Source: Burhinus oedicnemus (lineage: Eukaryota > Chordata > Aves > Charadriiformes > Burhinidae). Taken from it: a stretch of 64,000 nt of DNA. The DNA is taken from assembly GCA_008921705.1 (NCBI GenBank), contig VFFE01007257.1, positions 782,759-846,758 on the forward strand, read 5' to 3'. Below the pieces are notes generated by a model that was given only the letters and a program-made list of their open reading frames with translations, did no database searches and was not told the origin of the DNA. Positions 11,380-24,179 of the stretch are shown one piece after another (positions within the stretch are counted from its first letter, which is position 1; each line of letters opens with the position of its first letter). The translations under genes were made by a program, and so were the position numbers.

Positions 11380-14284
11380 AGGAAGATTTGAAAGGATTTT
11401 TTTAGGCTTTGGCATAAGTCTTTTTTGCTGCTTTATGTTCTATGAAGAATGTTGAATGATTTTTTTCCGGTTTGATTTTTACTTAGAAATTTAAGAAATG
11501 CCAAGTCTGCTCTGTTATGGTTTTCCCGGTGATTTCCTGGATATCTCAGAGGATAGGTATTGATTTCTTTCTCAACAGAACAGCAGGAGTGAAAATGTTG
11601 ATTTTTCAACAAAGAAAATCTTAATCAAAGCCTGCATTAGTTGCTGAAAATAAAGAGTAATTTAAAACAAAAAAAGAAACAAAGACTTTAGAATAGTCTC
11701 ACTTTGCAGTTTCTTTTCTCCAGTTGTTTAGTTTTCACTCTCTTGACTTCTGTAATATCATACGGTCAATCACGAGAGTCATTGACAGCAGACTTTCTAA
11801 TACAAAGGGAGAAAAGTACGGGGGAAGAAAAACGTACAAGGAGGGCTAATATTTAGAGAGGAGCTGTTCCTTGTGCTTCCAGTTCTGCATGTAATGCGCC
11901 CTGCGGCCGTTTTGTACTTCAGTTCCTTGTTAGGTAAAGTAGGGATGAGAACACTTACAGTATTTTTTGTCAAAGTGCACTGAGATACAAGCATGTAAAA
12001 TTCTTCACAAATTATTCTTCCTGTGTGTCAGAGAAGAGGTATTTGATTCTGTTTGTGTGTGAGGGTGACAGAGCCCTATTAGCCTTTGTTGGCACCTGAA
12101 GTACACAGAGTAAACAAATGATATTGAGGGGGAAAAGCAAATCTGATAGTTTAAAATGGTGTCCAGTAGGTAATCTGGTTTGATTTTAGTGATCCAAATA
12201 AAAAGCATTCTAGATACCAGTATCTTATCCCTGTAAAGTATCTCCTTTTCACAAGTTACCAACGGGGTGGAAAATAAAAAAAGGTATTTTCACTTGCACC
12301 TCTGAGGAAGAGGATATCAATGATCACTTTTGGAAATCTTGGCCGATTATCAGTTGTGGATGAGAGTGGGCATGGTAGGAGGGGCAAAGTGCGTTTTTGA
12401 CGTTGCTGTTTTTTTCAGTATGAGCTGATGAGAATCTGTAAATGTTGAGTGGGGCAGCAGTCACCACTGGAGGCCAAACAACAAAAAGATCCCTCATAAA
12501 ATGTGGTGATTCAACTGTACGGATACTCTCTAATGGCAAGGGTCTTTAGTACATGTGTCTCAAAGAGCCTAGTCTCAAATTAATTGCAGCATAACTGCCA
12601 TGTAATTAATACCTCAGGACACAAAACTCACTGGTAAGACCAAAGGTCACTTATAATCACTGCAGACATTAAGCTAAATGCTGCTATATGTTTTCATGAT
12701 CTTTATTAAGATTAAGAAAAATCAAATCCATTGTAATTAAAATGAGCTATATACTATAAGAAAAGGGCTGAAGTTCCTAAAGTAGGATTTAGGTAAGAAT
12801 TGTCCGAGTCAAAAGAAATCTTGAACTCTTTCCTCCTCTCTGCCCCCAGCTGAAACTGGAGGTTCCTACATTTCATGGGCATTGATTTATGAACACAGAT
12901 GGATTAAACTGAGATGTTGAAATGATAGATGCCTCCAGCTGACCCCTGTGCTCTACTTTTCTCATGGAAGTTGCTGTTCATCTGGCAGGAATGGCTAAAG
13001 TGCATAGGTAGCTTCTGCTGAGGAGCCAAAAGTCATTGGCAAAGCAAGCGGTCAGAAATTTCCAGGTACCTGAACATGCCAGGCAGTAAATAATTACAAT
13101 TGAGGAATTGCTTCATGGACAATTTGATCATCTCTGTCACTGTGGGCAGTCACTGATTTAAAGACAATGTGGTTAGAAAGGAGCAGTAATAACAGGGGGC
13201 TTCTGCCATGCAGCTCACCACCATCCAACTTTGACTCACCACCATCCAGGGATCAACAGTCACTGACTGTTTTGTCTACACATTCCCCAGGAGCCTGAGT
13301 GTTGTCTTTTGTACATCCACCTTAATATGGACAAGGCAAAGCAGCTCAATATCTAAATCACATACTGACCTGAAAGGGATCTGGGAGTAGAGCATTCCTA
13401 TGTTTATGTCTTCACATACCAGTGTAGAAGATAAAAAAGTAGATCAGTTCAGCATGAGAACATAATATCTTGTAACTGTAAACAGCAAATAAATATGTTT
13501 TGTATGGACTTGCAGAGGTGCTCTTTTGCATTCCAAGTTGAAGCACAGCAAGTCCATTAGTCTAAGTTCCTTCCTTTCTCCCCTCCTCCTGTGCCTCCTT
13601 TGTATGCTTAACTTTATAATTTTGACATGATTGAGATGAATATGGTTGGATTTTCTTGACCACTTCTTTCAGATAGGGAAGGATGCTTTGTTAATTTCAA
13701 GAGATAAATGCAGACGTGTTGAAGCAGCATATTTTGAAAGAGTAGTTGGTGTTTGAGTAGTGTCAGAAGACACGTAAGAAGAAATTTAAATTAAAGAGGT
13801 AGATGATACATCATTGTGGGAAAGGGCAAAGCTGGCAGGTTTGTGAATTTCAGGATGGACTTAATCTATTAGGGAGGTTCACATGCTGAGAAATTCAATG
13901 ATTTCACAAAACAATGGAGTGGCAGCTGCTGATTTATTTCTAAAAGCCACCACAAGGAGTTCCATCCAGCCTGCTAGTTGAGATACTTGAGCAGGAAGAG
14001 TGAGAAAGGTTCAGTCCCCTCTGTATAATGGAATGAAATCCTACATCTTCCACTGACTGAGTTATACCTAGCCTCTAGGCTGTAAACTAGTCTTGGTTTG
14101 TGTGGCAGAGCATTCTTCATCTTACTCCATGAAGCTTTACCAATGTGTAGGCAGTGGTTGACTATTCACTTTGTCAGAGGAAGAGCGTGTAAATGAGGGA
14201 AGAAGACTCCTTGGACAGTCAGATTACGCAGAGACCTGTGTTTCTTCTCTCTGCTCCCAGGATGAATTGTCCATTTTGCATGAA

Positions 14285-14522
14285 ATGGCTAGACATTAGG
14301 AAAACGGCTAGACATTAGGAAAAAATTGTTCACTGAAAGAGTTATCAAACATTGGAAGAGGCTGCCCAGGGAGGTGGTTGAGTCACCATCCCTAGATGTG
14401 TTTAAAAGTCGTGTAGATATGGTGCTTAGAGACATGGTTTAGTGGCGGACCTGGCAGAGTAGGGTCAATGGTTGGACTGGATGATCTTAAAGGTCTTTTC
14501 CAACCTAAACGATTCTATGAAA
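14285..14522 (+). mobile_element. CR1 LINE 3' end, plus strand
   Basis: Severely 5'-truncated CR1: only the last part of ORF2 and the 3' UTR remain. Recognisable landmarks in order are the text encoding the GCPGRWL-like segment (agaggctgcccagggaggtgg), the GACATGGTTTAGTGG segment, and the CR1 3' UTR ending TTGGACTGGATGATCTTAAAGGTC then ACGATTCTATGA. Only one 3' terminal unit is left. A 19-bp stretch (ggctagacattaggaaaac) is duplicated in tandem at the left edge (14287-14305 and 14306-14324). It resembles the plus-strand fragment at 53455-53582, probably the same or a sister subfamily. Confidence 0.93.
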
Positions 14523-17500
14523 TTGCTGCTTGAAACAGTACAGAAAATGTCCTGGTAAAAGGGCAAAAAGGGATGCCTCCTTACTTCCAAGTAAGTTACC
14601 TACTGATCTTGCTGTGCTTCAGTTTTTGATGTCTGTTTTGGGCCCAGAGCTTCTTGACTGTTCTTGAGGCACTGAGCATACTTCTAAGTAGGAAACTTTT
14701 TTGGAGATGTGACTTTGAGCTCCCTTGAGCTAAGGGAAGAAATGAGATCCTTTACTTCCTGGGCAACCAGTGGATGATTATATGAAGACAGGAATCCATC
14801 TGCTTTCCCAAGCTGTTTTTAATAGAAAAGAGTCAACCATGCTTATGTTTTTGCAGAAAGAGCTACGTAACATGAGTAGAGGCTTCTGGGCTTCAGATAC
14901 CCTGTAAATCAAACTGCCTCCATGAGCAGGTTTTAAGGCATACTCTTCTTCTTAACATTTGCCTGTGGCCAGTTCTAGGTGGTTGCGTCCGGAATATGTT
15001 GCCATCAGGTGCTTGTGTGGTGTGTTGCCTGCTTTGGATTAAATTCTGAGGCACTAATTATCCTGTGAATTGAATAGAGAGCCTGGCACTCCATTCCATT
15101 TTTGAATTTTCCTGTGGTATCTGAGGTACTGAAAGGTAGGTGTTGTACTGCCTAGCACTGAAGTAGCTAAATCTCTTACTGGACTTTGTCCAATTTAGCT
15201 ACAATGCAAATTAACATACTTTACTTGTGAAGCATGGCTGATAATTTTTATGCACATTTTAAAAAAGAAAAAGGTCTTTGTAATTGATATGTTAGCAAGA
15301 GGCTCATTCTGTATAAGATTCCTGAAGGATTACGCTGCAGAAGAAGCAAGAGAACCCCATTAAACTGTCAAAATGTTCATATCATGAAATATCACCAAGC
15401 AAAAATCTAAAAGCAAAAAACTCAAAGGAGAATCAACAAAGCGCAACTGCTACTGGCATTCTTCCTGGGATATTTTTTTTCTTGCCTTCCTCATAAAAAC
15501 AATTATGAAAGAAAGACAAGTAGCTTACCAGATTCACTGGTATGCTCTGGGAAATCTTTATGGTTAGCATTTGAGTCTCAGGAGCCTGCAAGTGAATCCT
15601 CTTCATATACACATGCATGCTGTATGAATTGCTGCCTGGAGATATGTTTTCTCTTGCCTTGCACCTCATATTTCCCTTCCTACCACTAGAAAAAGCATGT
15701 AAATATCAGAATATTAGCAATTTATGTACCAACATGAATGACTGCACAGAAGGAACTGTGTAATTTTGCAGTTGTGATACCCCTAGTGGAAATAATTATC
15801 TCCAGTTTAAACACTATAAATCACAGTTTTAAGAAGTGTATGTTAAAGTAGACTTGCCTGTTTAGCAGCAGGTCTGCTTTCTTTCAGGAGTCAGTGTCTG
15901 AGTGGTAGGTTATCCTGCTACTGCTTTTCTTCGTTGGTCCTGTATTACTTCTTCCCAGCTTGCCTCCTGCTGAAATAATTGCGGTGCTAATAACAATGTG
16001 TGGGGAAATGACCAGATGTACTAGTTTTCTTAGACAATTATACCAGTTTTTCCAATTTTCCAGACATCTTTTCATTTCTTTATTAACTCACCGGTGCCAG
16101 GAATTGGATTTTTCCAGCACGTAAATCCTAATTAGTGAGCCAGAGGATTGAGAGCTCCATTTTACTCCTGATGTGTCATTTCCCCTCTGTTCTTGCTTAA
16201 TTGGCATATTGAAAAGCCAGCCCTTGTGTTTTTAAGGGTAAAAAGAAGAAATACAGGAGTGTTTTGGGACAGAAATGGAAATCTGGTGAAGGGACAAAAA
16301 ATGAGAAGAAGGTGTAGTCAGAATCAGGGCCATCTGGTTGTTCTGGGATTGCAGGACATGGAGGCCTGCAGAGTGGCTTGAGCTGCTTGAGGTTGAGCTA
16401 CCTCTTCCTGGCACTAGGTGTGACTGCACCCCATCCTGCCACACCCATGTTGCCATCTGCTTGCCATGGGCACAGAGTGAGTTTGTTAAATGATGCCAGC
16501 CTTGAGGAGCATCTATAGATTCATGCTTTAGAGCAAAGGCCACGGCACTGCTGATGTGAATTGCTCCTACAGGCTTTCCCTACAGCCTTGGTTCTGCTTA
16601 TCAAGGACCAGAAACAGAAAGGAGGAGGAAGAGGAGGCAGAGGCTTGTCAGGAGTGGTGTTATCCTCATATTTTTAGTTTAAGGACACTTTCAGCCCTAG
16701 TGTGTGCTTAGGGATGCCCTCAGGTTGGTGGAGGGTTGGCAGCGCAGGAGTGGTTGTGAGTCTCAGGGAGGATGAAGCACTACATTGTGTCTGAGCAATG
16801 TCTCTGAGAGTGAGTAGGTTAACTGTGGCAAGGGAAGAGAATTGGACAAAAAGGTGTTGCTCTGGATAGATAGAATTAGAGGAAACTGAAGAGGTTGGTG
16901 AGGTTCTGAGATTTACCTGAGTGGCAGAGGGAAGATAATCAATTTATGAGTGAGGCAAAAAAGGTTGCAGGTTCCTATTGGCATTGGTATGTTGAGGTTT
17001 GGGGCCAAAAAGGGCCATGAAAAGATGAGATGACGAAGTGGGGGTTCTTGCCACCTTGTACTAGACAGTTCACATCCTGGGAGGGACAAGGAGAGAGTGT
17101 GAGTGGAAGATGGTGCCCTTTTTCAGCTTCTACCAGGGTGGTATAGTGGACAGAGGTAACGGAAGAAAGATGGATACATGCAGCCCCACAACTTATTGGG
17201 GCTGCCAGCTTGTAAGAAGGGAAATAAATAGCAAGACTTTCCATCAGCTAGGAAGGGGTAACTCAGTTCAGATCTTACCCCATCTCCCTAAAGGCCTGTC
17301 CAAAATTTGAATCTTCTGAGGTTCAGAAAAGGATGATTAATTCCTTTTTCATTTTTTTGTGCTAATGCATTAATTGTTTCCAGGCGGACTGGGAACAGCA
17401 GAGCCAAGACATTGCAAGGAAGGCTGCAGTCCAGGTAATTTGAGGGCTGTCAGGAGGCTGAGAAGCACCAGAGAATTCGTGATAAAACCTGGAGTCTTCC

Positions 17501-20500
17501 ATTCTCCAAAATGTTTTTTAGGTCTAGGAAGTCTGAACGGTGCCATGTTTTGGGGTGCTCAAAGAGAAAGAAAGACAAAAAGGGAAATGTCAGAGTACTT
17601 GGGAGTTATTCCAGCACTGCTGTGTCACCTTTAGAGGGAACCTCAGGAATTTGTCTCCTGACCTGGGGCACTATATTTCTGGCTCCTAAGATCATCATTC
17701 CAGCTGGGCAAGATCAGTCCTTAGCACTGCATACTAGCATTCCTTGACCCGAGACATAAGCATTACCTTTTCTTATGACCCAGTTGAGTGCTAGCATTCT
17801 TGGCTGCCTGCGTGTGGGTGGCCCTCTTTGTTAGCCAAAGCTTGAGCCTGTTATCTCTTTACTACCCACTTGGGGTGTTGTTGGTTTAAAACCTTCATTG
17901 GGGAATTCATGCTTACCAGGTGCTCTCCCCTTTGAGCTGTCTGATTTGGTGTGTTTTCCCAGTATGAGTACTGGGAGAAAAACCGTATAACAACAGTCTT
18001 CAGGGGGTTGCATCGCCAAATCCTGCCCTGCCAGTCAGCAACAGCACAATATCACCAAACCACAAGAGCTTTTATACGAGGCTTTTATTTAAAGGAAGTA
18101 AAAAAATGTTGGCTTTAGTCGTATTAATTTCGCCTTTTTATTAGCTTTTAGGGAATGAGCAACAGCTCAGTGAGTTGTGTTTGTAACAAATACAGGTTAT
18201 GAAATAAGTGTGTTTCATTATTTGCTCATTTTGCAATGAAAGGCTCTCCAAATCTGCCTCCTAAATGGTTTAACTCAACATTAGAATTGATGCTGCCAAA
18301 TACAGACTGATTCAATAGACGATGAGTTTCAAATTCCTCTTTTACATGAGGAATGTGATATAGAACAATGACCTCAATTTTCAGCTGTGTCCTCAGATTC
18401 ACCTCTTTTTTGGCTGTCTCTTTTTCTCTTTCAGTATCTTATCATAATTTTTCAAGTCCTGAGGGTCTTATAAGGGCACTACTGTTTAATCATTAGACAC
18501 TATAGCTCTGGTGGGTCTTCTGGTGACATCTTTTACAACTAACGAGTATTTAATGGAATGTAATTAGAAGCTCTGATCCTTAGACCTTGACCTGTCTAGA
18601 CCTTGTATACAACTAAGTGACCAGACAGCCCTTAACACTCATTAGGCGTTATCTGCACCCCACTTTACAAAGCTATGTGAGGAAACTGTTTAGATTTAGC
18701 CTCAAGCCACCTGCTTCGTAATCTGTTGCTGTGCACTCGGTTGATCCTGCTGTCCTTATAGTAACTGGAAAGCTACCAATGATTTCATTTTAAAGCAAAT
18801 ATTCTAATTCAGGAAGCATACAATGGAAAGCTGGTTGCTATATTTGTCAGCATGTGACCTTCAGAAAGCCTGTAATTAGGAAAGATTACTTCAACGCTAT
18901 AGCGAAACTGGTCACATCATTGTAAAATGGATGAAAAACATCTAAAGAAAGTTAGGGAAATCAGCTAAAATGTATTTTGATACAGTATATTCAGCTGGGA
19001 TATATTTGCTAATGCCTTTTTACAGATAATATATTTGTCTTATTCTTATTTCTGAAAGTCCCTTATATCTTTAAAGTAAATTAACACTGTTTACTATTGG
19101 TTTTAAAAAATTGAAATAAAAAAAAATCTATATATGCATTTATGAAGAATAGCCTATTAGGCATGCCACTAAGAAACGCAGGGAGCAGGTTTCTTTCTTC
19201 TTCATTAATTTTTGAATGTATATGTGCCTACATTGTCAAATATTGTTAAATATCCTTTTACCTAGTCCATAGACCTATTCTCTCTCTTTCTTACTTTTTC
19301 CCACTTTAGTTTCATCCTAATAGGATATACTAGTTTTTGTCTGAGTTTTTAACTCAGACTTTGGAACCCATTACCGTCCCAAAGGTCTAGGGTTTTTTTA
19401 AAGATAAATGCAGCAAATCATGTAGCAAAAGAAAGGAAAAATTAAATTCCTAAGATTTATTTGATAAATTTTCAGTGGCTTAGGAAAAGGATACAAATAC
19501 ATTCTTAATATATTTGATCTTGATCCTTTCTGGAAACTGTTATATGGCACCAAATGCATTTATATACAGAAGACAGATTTTATTTAAGAAAGTGTCCAAA
19601 TGATCTTGTTAATGCTAATACAACATTTCAATTTTTTGTCTTTTGAAAAGTGGTCTGTTTTGAGATGTTAGTTGCAAATAGAGGAAATGAAGTGTTGATG
19701 TAGTAAGGAATAATTTACTATGTCTGGAGAGTTCTAAAGCAAAACATCTGGATCAATTTGTTTACAAAGTCCCTGTAGATAAAAAGCACTATCTCTCCAA
19801 GGAATCAGTTTGTGCCCTTTCTGAAGAATCATTGAAAAAAAAAGGAAAGTTGGCTATCATCATACACATAAAGCTCCTGGGAATTTGTTTATTAAGGAAT
19901 CCAAAGAAAGTTTGAAATCCTGTTTCATAGCAGATCAGTTAGTTGCTGAAAATGTGGCGTGGTTTTGTGGTCTTAATTTAGCCTGGCTTGCCCTGTTTAT
20001 CTGCTTCCCCCACACCCCTCATCTTAAAAAATAATACATTTTAGAAGCTGAGAGTAAACACAGCATGTTAGAGATATGCCAGAGCTGAATGTGGAATGGA
20101 GATAAAACCTTCGGTTTCACATGGACATGAACATCCAATGATAATCGCAGCATTTCGTAATGCAAGAACTAAACTTTTCTTTTTATTTTGAAGATCTAGC
20201 TCTTGGTGCTATCGAATTCTGTGAGAGGTGGGCCCCAACTTAGAAAAAGATATATATAGGTTGAACCTGTGCCTGAAACATTCTTTAGCAAAAGAGCTTA
20301 ACAAGAGCTTTTTTGTATTCAGATGCTGCAATCTGGAGGAGCATAGAACTCCATTTGCTGATATTGCGCCTGCTCTTGAAAGGTATTTTGGGTTCCTCCT
20401 TTAACAAATGTAGCCACAGCCATTAATATAATCACAGTGAACTTTGCCATGACTTTATCACTAGGTTAAATTAAAATGGTAATTTTATTTGGAATGCTGG

Positions 20501-23269
20501 TAGAGTCTCCTGATGGGACTGTAGGTGTTCTGAGAGTATAGGGGTCTTTGAAAGTCTTCTGTTATAGTTAGCACAAGCAACAGTTTAGCTATGTTAGCAG
20601 TTAGTTATAGCCATAGTTCCTGAGGTCTGTACCTGAATTTTGTATCTTTTCAAGAGCTGCTTCCAGCACTTCCCTGATTTGTGGTCTTTTTTCAGATGTT
20701 TTCTGCATTTACAGGACTTTATCCTGAAAAGGGAGTCTGAGCCACGACAGATAAAGAGTTAATGGATATTTTCCTCTAAGAGGACACTTTTTACAGATCT
20801 TGTATGTGACCTTAATTTTTTGTGTTCCAAGTTTACCTTTTATGCATCCTTTTAGTTAGAATACTGATGCAAAATGCTAACATTGAAATTTAATTTTGTG
20901 GTTAGAGATTTGACATAGAGGTTGGACATTTGATACGTCTGTTGCTTTCTTGAAGAGGTCAGAGACATGGGCTGAAATTTTCTATATATCTATCCTTCTT
21001 CAACTCCAAGTGGCATGTCTCTCAGTAGTAGATTTTTTCTGCTGTTGAGAGAAGTGAAATCTCCATCTCTCCTGTGGGACATTATCCTCAGAGCTTCAAG
21101 TGAATTAAACAACCATGCAGAAGAAGAATGGCTCTGGGACAGAACATGGGTCTAATTCCATCCTAAGTTTGGTCATGAATCTGAAGGTTGTGGTTCAGAC
21201 AAACTTCAGAGCCATATAAATTGAATTGCAACTCAGCATCGGCATCCACAAAGCCCAGCCGAGAGTCCCGTTGTTGTTGACAGTATACTGAGCTCATAAA
21301 GAATCTGGGCTCAACACAAACAAACAGGATCATAATATAAATCAAAAGAAGATGAAAGTAGAACCCACATCTTTCAGCTTGAATACTAAAAGTCTGCCAG
21401 GAGGAATAAAAGATACTTCCTGTAACGGTGATGAGTTGCAATTTCCTTTCGAGTTCTCTTATTTTACATAGTAAAGAGAAGGCGAGAATGGCTGGATTAA
21501 ACCATATGGGTATCGATTCCTCCTCATTCCAACATGCAGGTTTATTTAAAATTAACATGCAGTTCTTTCTATTTTTAATTCATTTTATGACCATTACACC
21601 AGCTCTGTGAAATGATACTGGTTATCTCCATCCTGGAGTTCTGAAAGGAGGAAAAGGAGTATTTGTCTTTCCCAAGAAAACACAACAAAGTCATTATACT
21701 TGCCTGGATTAGATGTCCTGCTCCTTCTAGATCATACAGTATTTATTTAATCCTGTGTTCTCTTGCAGAGGGAGTGTGTTTTCATGTAGATGCTGAGTAA
21801 TCTCCCAGTAGTGTGGAGGACATTGCAAAGACTTGGAGTTTTGTGCAGTGTTTCTGTTTCTTGGTGTGGACAAGTAAGGTGTGTGCATAATAACTGGTTA
21901 ATGAGGTGTATTTATACATTTGTTGATAACAGTTAGGCAATAGATTTTATGATCTGCAGCAGTAGGGTCTCAGAAGTCGCTACAAATATATTTTATTATA
22001 AAGTGGTTTAATCACACCACCAAATGTTTTAGGTTTACTTAGCAGATGTGTTTTCTTTCATAGTTCATTTAAAACCAGGAAAGCAATTTAATACTTTCTT
22101 TATTTTGTTGATTAGTGAAATAATCTCACAGTCTTCTGGTAATTGCTGGAGAAATTAATGGAGTATTTGGAAAAGGTTCTATGTTAAGTAAGAATTTAGA
22201 GTGAGATCCAAAAAAGCACTTAAATGCCTAAAGAAAAACTTAGGCAGAATCTAGGTACCTAAATCCAAGGGAGTGATTCAAATGCCCCGTGTGGAGACAC
22301 AGAGACTCTGCACTGCTGAGGCTGCTGAGAACCCAACATTCTGCACATGCTCTGCAGTGCTGTTGTCTTTGCGGAGCTGAACACTGAGCTATGGTAGTCA
22401 TAAACTAATTGTCCTGCTTCCTACTTCCCTTTTTGGAATGTAAATCTAGTTGCTACACATCAACTTGTCACCTGTATACTGTTAGCATAGAATTCACAAA
22501 ACACAATCTTCATTTTCCTTCAAAATGGAGGCCTCTCTTTTGTTGCTGTAATCTAATAGGATTTCCAACTTCATTTATTATTGATTAGAGATATGTACTG
22601 TATCTTTGTAACAATGTAACCACATTCGCTATCCATACCAGAGTTGAATAATTTAACTAATTAAAAGCAGTCATAGGAGATTTTTTAGCATGCTGCCTGT
22701 CCCTGAATTTGTCTTGATCCTGTTGATTATATTCAGGTGTGTTTATTGGAAGTGGTTGAATTACTCTTTATTAATGCTAACCTAAATAATATCAGACTGG
22801 AACTGGACTTATCTCAATGGAGGATCCCACCAGATTTGCTGATTTCAACATTGCCAAAAAACTTACAAATCCATTACCTCTTAGTTTCATTTCCATCTTC
22901 TGTTATTCTGGTTTAACTTCCAAGTCTCTGCAAAAAGGCCTCTTCTTTTTAAGGCTTCTTTCTGCTGTAGACATGAAGTGGTTCAAGAGAAATGTAGTTT
23001 TGATAAAATATTTTGCTCCATCAGCCAGATGAAGGAACAAATTAATTCCCTGATCAAGGCTTGGGGATGTCCTATCACTACATTTGCAATAAGGTTTATA
23101 TTTACCTTGCAGTATTCAACTGGTTTAAAAAAAAAAAGAAAAAAGAAAGGGAAGTGAATCCCTTCTCTTTGGCCACATCTTCTGGTCTTTTAAAATGGAA
23201 TGAAATGATCCTCTACACTTCCAATTCATTCTTGGAGGTGCGGTGATATGAAATAATTGCTATGTCCAC
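14523..23269. other. Unique-looking noncoding sequence with one MIR remnant
   Basis: No recognisable gene. 16.3-17.3 kb is slightly GC-richer, with a purine-rich stretch at about 16609-16642. A 51-base segment at 17384-17434 is flanked by splice-like signals (see findings). 18.0-18.9 kb is AT-rich, of the kind often seen in conserved noncoding elements, but conservation cannot be judged here. A decayed MIR lies at 21580-21737. An A-rich tract precedes the large CR1 at about 23128-23150. Confidence 0.55.
21580..21737 (-). mobile_element. Decayed MIR-type SINE, minus strand
   Basis: Weak but ordered similarity to the reverse complement of the MIR/CORE-SINE family shared by amniotes: a piece like ACCAGCTCTGTGA, then GTTATCTCCATCCTGGAG, TTGTCTTTCCCAAG and the GGATTAGATGTCCTGCTCCT region. 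The order and spacing follow the MIR core. No A or B box is intact enough to call. Judged from memory of the family consensus. Confidence 0.6.
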
Positions 23270-23284
23270 ATCCACATCAAGTGT

Positions 23285-24068
23285 ATGTATACCAGTGCAC
23301 GCAGCCTAGGGAACAAACAGGAGGAACTGGTGGTCCGTGCCCAGTCAGAAAGTTACGATATCATAGGAATAACTGAAACATGGTGGGACAACTCACATGA
23401 CTGGAGGATCACAATGGATGGCTATAGGCTGTTTCGTAAAGACAGGCAGGAGGCAGGGAAGAAGAGGAGGAGTCATCATGCTCTGTGTTAAGGAGAGCCT
23501 TGAATGTATAGAAGTCAGCTTCGTTGAGTGTGAAAGCCCTGTCGAATGCTTCTGGGTCAAGATCAGAGGGATTGTCTCCAAGGGGGATCTTACATTAGGC
23601 ATCTGCTACCAACCTCCAAACCAAGACAATGAGGCCAATGAAGCAATATTTGGGTCACTTAAGCAAGCTTCGGGTCAACAGAATCTGATTCTTTTGGGTG
23701 ACTTCAACTACTCAGGCATCTGTTGGAAGAAAAATACAGCAGCTCACATGTCATCCATCAAGTTCCTGGAATGCATAGAGGACTGCTTCCTCATACAAAT
23801 GTTAGATGTGCCAACCAGGAGTGAGGCACTGCTGGACTTGCTACTCACAAACCAAGAAAACTTGCTTTGTAATACCTTGGTTAGTGATAGCCTTGGCTGC
23901 AGTGAACACAATATTGTGGAGTTTGGGAACCATCTGAGCACACTGAAGGTTAGTACTAAGACAAAGGTTTTAGATTTTAGAAGAGCAAACTTCAACTTGT
24001 TCAGAGCTCATTTAGGAGGGATTCCATGGGAAGCTTCCATAGAGGATAAAGAAGTTAATGAGTGCTGA
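23285..24068 (+). pseudogene. CR1 ORF2 AP-endonuclease domain, broken
   Basis: N-terminal half of CR1 ORF2. In the intact family this domain is the apurinic-endonuclease-like nuclease that nicks target DNA to prime reverse transcription. The first frame carries ITETWWD and the GYRLFRKDRQ segment. After a frame change near 23450-23470 the second frame continues with GGVIMLCVKE, a YQPPNQD segment, LLGDFN (the Asp-Phe-Asn active-site box) and SEHN, and stops at 24066-24068. The usual family residue at the last box is SDH; here it reads SEH, a substitution at or beside a catalytic position. Not functional. Confidence 0.9.
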
Positions 24069-24179
24069 GAGTTTTTAAGAATCGTCTCCTGGAAGCACAA
24101 AATCAGTTCATCCCCTTTAAAGGTAAGGGAAGTAGGTGGAGCAAGAGACCCCCTTGGCTTAACTGCGAGCTTCTGAGTT

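Larger units (their letters stand above)
8391..14284. other. Unique-looking noncoding sequence
   Basis: No recognisable gene. Local composition varies: 10.0-10.9 kb and 12.8-13.3 kb are a little more GC-rich, but no frame is long or protein-like. On the minus strand an AATAAA-type hexamer occurs near 9306-9313, but nothing upstream supports a transcript end. The paired homopolymer tracts at 11158-11178 and 11352-11379 are listed separately. Confidence 0.55.

Noticed and set aside
21163..21558. 131-codon minus-strand frame with a possible membrane segment
   Set aside because: The hydrophobic stretch is isolated, the rest is not protein-like, and there is no conserved motif.
21766..21868. Segment with TTGCAG acceptor and ACAA|GTAAGG donor
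   Set aside because: All three frames contain early stops, so not a coding exon; no evidence for a noncoding transcript.
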